Source of the DNA: CAYYVJ01 sp964475115
Lineage (GTDB): Bacteria > Bacillota > Clostridia > Lachnospirales > Lachnospiraceae
DNA: 8,882 bases
Direction: 5' to 3'
NCBI GenBank assembly: GCA_964475115.1
Contig: CAYYVJ010000082.1
Location: 1 to 8,882 of the forward strand
Shown here: positions 7,134 to 8,882 of the stretch, piece after piece
Position numbering within the stretch: the stretch's first letter is position 1
How the letters are laid out: the number at the start of each line of letters is the position of its first letter
Position numbers and translations under genes: made by a program
Notes under the pieces: generated by a model
Told to the model about the DNA's origin: nothing
What the model saw: the letters and a program-made list of their open reading frames with translations, nothing else
Database searches by the model: none

Positions 7134-8876
7134 ATGAAGCGATTTGAAATTAAAGATAACTTTTATATGGATGGGAAACCCTTTAAGATAATATCGGGAG
7201 GAATTCATTATTTTCGTATTGTCCCAGAATATTGGAGAGATCGCTTGGAAAAGTTAAAGGCCATGGGGTGCAATACTGTAGAAACTTATGTACCATGGAA
7301 TATGCATGAACCCAAAAAAGGGAAGTATAGCTTTGAGGGTATGTTGGATATTGAGAAATTTATTCAGATAGCAAGGGAATTGGATTTATGGGTTATTGTA
7401 AGGCCTTCGCCTTATATATGTGCTGAATGGGAATTTGGTGGTTTGCCAGGGTGGTTGTTGGCAGAAGATGGTATGAGGCTCAGATGCAGTTATGAACCAT
7501 ATTTGACTCATGTAAAGGAGTATTATAATACTCTTATGCCTATACTGGAGCCACTACAAATTACTAAGGGTGGACCTGTTATTTTAGTTCAAATTGAAAA
7601 TGAATACGGATATTATGGAACGGATACAAAATATCTAGAAGCGTTAAGGGATATGATGGTTGCAAACGGAATTGAGGTGCCTTTTGTTACTTCTGATGGT
7701 CCGTGGAATGGTTCCCTAGAGCGTGGAAAGGTGGAAGGAGTTCTTCCTACAGCGAACTTTGGTTCTAAGACGAAAGAGCAGTTTGATGTGTTAAGAAAAA
7801 TAACAGATGGACCCCTTATGTGTATGGAATTCTGGGTTGGCTGGTTTGACAACTGGGGAATAGAGCTGCATCAGAAATCGGATTTAGAGCAAAGTAAAGT
7901 GGATTTAGATACCATGCTTGAACTAGGAAATGTAAACATATACATGTTTATAGGGGGTACAAATTTTGGTTTTATGAATGGTTCTAATTACTATGATTAT
8001 TTAACGCCTGATGTTACTTCTTATGATTATGATGCAGTTCTTACAGAAGATGGTCAAATCACTCGAAAATATAAAGACTTTCAAGGGATCATTAGAAAAC
8101 ATAGTGTGGTTCCTGAGGTGGAATTAACTACTAAAATTGAACGGAAAGACTATGGAGAAATAAAGGTTTTAGAGAAAGTGAGTTTGTTTGGTGTTGTGGA
8201 CCAATTATCAGAAGGGGTATCGTCCCTATATCCTATGTCAATGGAACAATTAGGACAAGAATATGGTTATATACTTTATTCTTCTCAAATAAAGCAAGAG
8301 AAAAAAATTAAGAAATTGCGCTTGTGGAAGGCTAATGATAGGGCAAATTTATTTATAGATGAGGAGTCAATCTTAACCTTATATGATAGAGAGCTTTTAG
8401 AAGAAAGAGAATTAGATGTTGAATTAAGAGATGATGCTAAACTAGATATTCTAGTTGAAAATATGGGGCGAGTAAATTTTGGACCAAAGCTAGAAGATCA
8501 AAGAAAAGGCATTGAAAAGGGAGTGCAGATCAATGGACATTTTCATTATGATTGGATGATTCATCCTCTTCCCCTTAATAATTTGGAGAAATTAGACTTT
8601 TCATCAGGATATAAGAAAGGTACTCCTTCTTTTTACAAGTTTGAGTTTCAGGTAGATGATATTGCTGACACTTTCCTTGATTTTGCTGGATGGGGTAAAG
8701 GTTGTGCTTTTATCAATGGCATAAACTTGGGTAGATTTTGGGAAGTAGGACCACAAAAACGTCTATACATTCCCGGACCTCTTTTGAAAATAGGGAAAAA
8801 TGAAATAATTATGTTTGAGACAGAAGGTAAGGTGTGTGACACAATTGAATTGAAAAGTGAAGCGGATTTAGGTTAA
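7134..8876 (+). CDS. Beta-galactosidase, GH35
   Basis: 580 residues, the usual size for a bacterial GH35 enzyme, without a signal peptide. The N-terminal TIM barrel (about 8-320) shows SGGIHYFR at 21-28, NTVETYVPWNMHEP at 47-60 and AEWEFGGLPGWLL at 97-109. QIENEYGYYG at 153-162 contains the acid/base Glu157, and MEFWVGWFDNWG at 231-242 contains the nucleophile Glu232. Beta-sandwich domains fill about 385-580, ending with GWGKGCAFINGINLGRFW and GPQKRLYIPGPLLKIG, typical of the GH35 jelly-roll end. It releases terminal beta-galactose from oligosaccharides; bacterial members often prefer beta-1,3 or beta-1,6 links, which would complement a LacZ-type enzyme, but this is not shown by the sequence. 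AAGGAG at 7118-7123, 10 bases before the ATG, supports the start. It follows the GH2 gene closely and ends 6 bases before the window edge, so further operon genes cannot be seen. Confidence 0.95.
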   Translation: MKRFEIKDNFYMDGKPFKIISGGIHYFRIVPEYWRDRLEKLKAMGCNTVETYVPWNMHEPKKGKYSFEGMLDIEKFIQIARELDLWVIVRPSPYICAEWEFGGLPGWLLAEDGMRLRCSYEPYLTHVKEYYNTLMPILEPLQITKGGPVILVQIENEYGYYGTDTKYLEALRDMMVANGIEVPFVTSDGPWNGSLERGKVEGVLPTANFGSKTKEQFDVLRKITDGPLMCMEFWVGWFDNWGIELHQKSDLEQSKVDLDTMLELGNVNIYMFIGGTNFGFMNGSNYYDYLTPDVTSYDYDAVLTEDGQITRKYKDFQGIIRKHSVVPEVELTTKIERKDYGEIKVLEKVSLFGVVDQLSEGVSSLYPMSMEQLGQEYGYILYSSQIKQEKKIKKLRLWKANDRANLFIDEESILTLYDRELLEERELDVELRDDAKLDILVENMGRVNFGPKLEDQRKGIEKGVQINGHFHYDWMIHPLPLNNLEKLDFSSGYKKGTPSFYKFEFQVDDIADTFLDFAGWGKGCAFINGINLGRFWEVGPQKRLYIPGPLLKIGKNEIIMFETEGKVCDTIELKSEADLG

Positions 8877-8882
8877 AAAGAT

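Noticed and set aside
1..8882. CRISPR arrays, tRNA or rRNA genes, insertion sequences
   Set aside because: No regular spaced repeats, no RNA gene features and no transposase-like reading frame were seen outside the unknown gap.

Overview
The window is AT-rich DNA from an endospore-forming member of the Firmicutes, most likely a clostridium of the Lachnospiraceae type. The evidence is the spore maturation genes spmA and spmB, strong AGGAG ribosome binding sites, low GC, and clostridial-looking glycosidases. The assignment is by protein resemblance from memory, not by a search.

Layout. Positions 11-2071 hold three plus-strand genes: spmA, a GH43-type glycosidase, and spmB. The two spore genes, normally adjacent, are separated by the glycosidase. 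A long minus-strand GH2 beta-galactosidase (lacZ type, 2068-5100) converges on spmB, and the two stop codons overlap by 4 bases. A 196-base divergent control region (5101-5296) separates lacZ from a plus-strand AraC-family regulator (from 5297). The regulator runs into a 100-N assembly gap (6103-6202). After the gap comes the C-terminal 300 residues of a second GH2 enzyme of a different, DUF4982-bearing architecture (to 7107). A complete GH35 beta-galactosidase follows (7134-8876), probably in the same operon. No stretch over 300 bases lacks a gene apart from what the gap may hide.

How it may work together. The araC-like gene and lacZ diverge from one short region. The lacZ promoter has a perfect -10 but no good -35, and short repeats lie just upstream, as expected for a promoter driven by the divergent activator. 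The two GH2 enzymes and the GH35 enzyme point to intracellular removal of beta-linked galactose, or similar sugars, from imported oligosaccharides. None of the three complete glycosidases shows a signal peptide, and no transporter lies in the window. The GH43 enzyme could add arabinofuranosidase or xylosidase activity, but its position between spmA and spmB leaves open that it is expressed with the spore genes instead.

I found no clearly new multi-gene system. The points most worth following are the split spmA/spmB pair, the Asp in place of the usual Glu acid in the GH43 protein, and the sequence hidden in the gap, which must be far longer than 100 bases if both flanking genes are intact.
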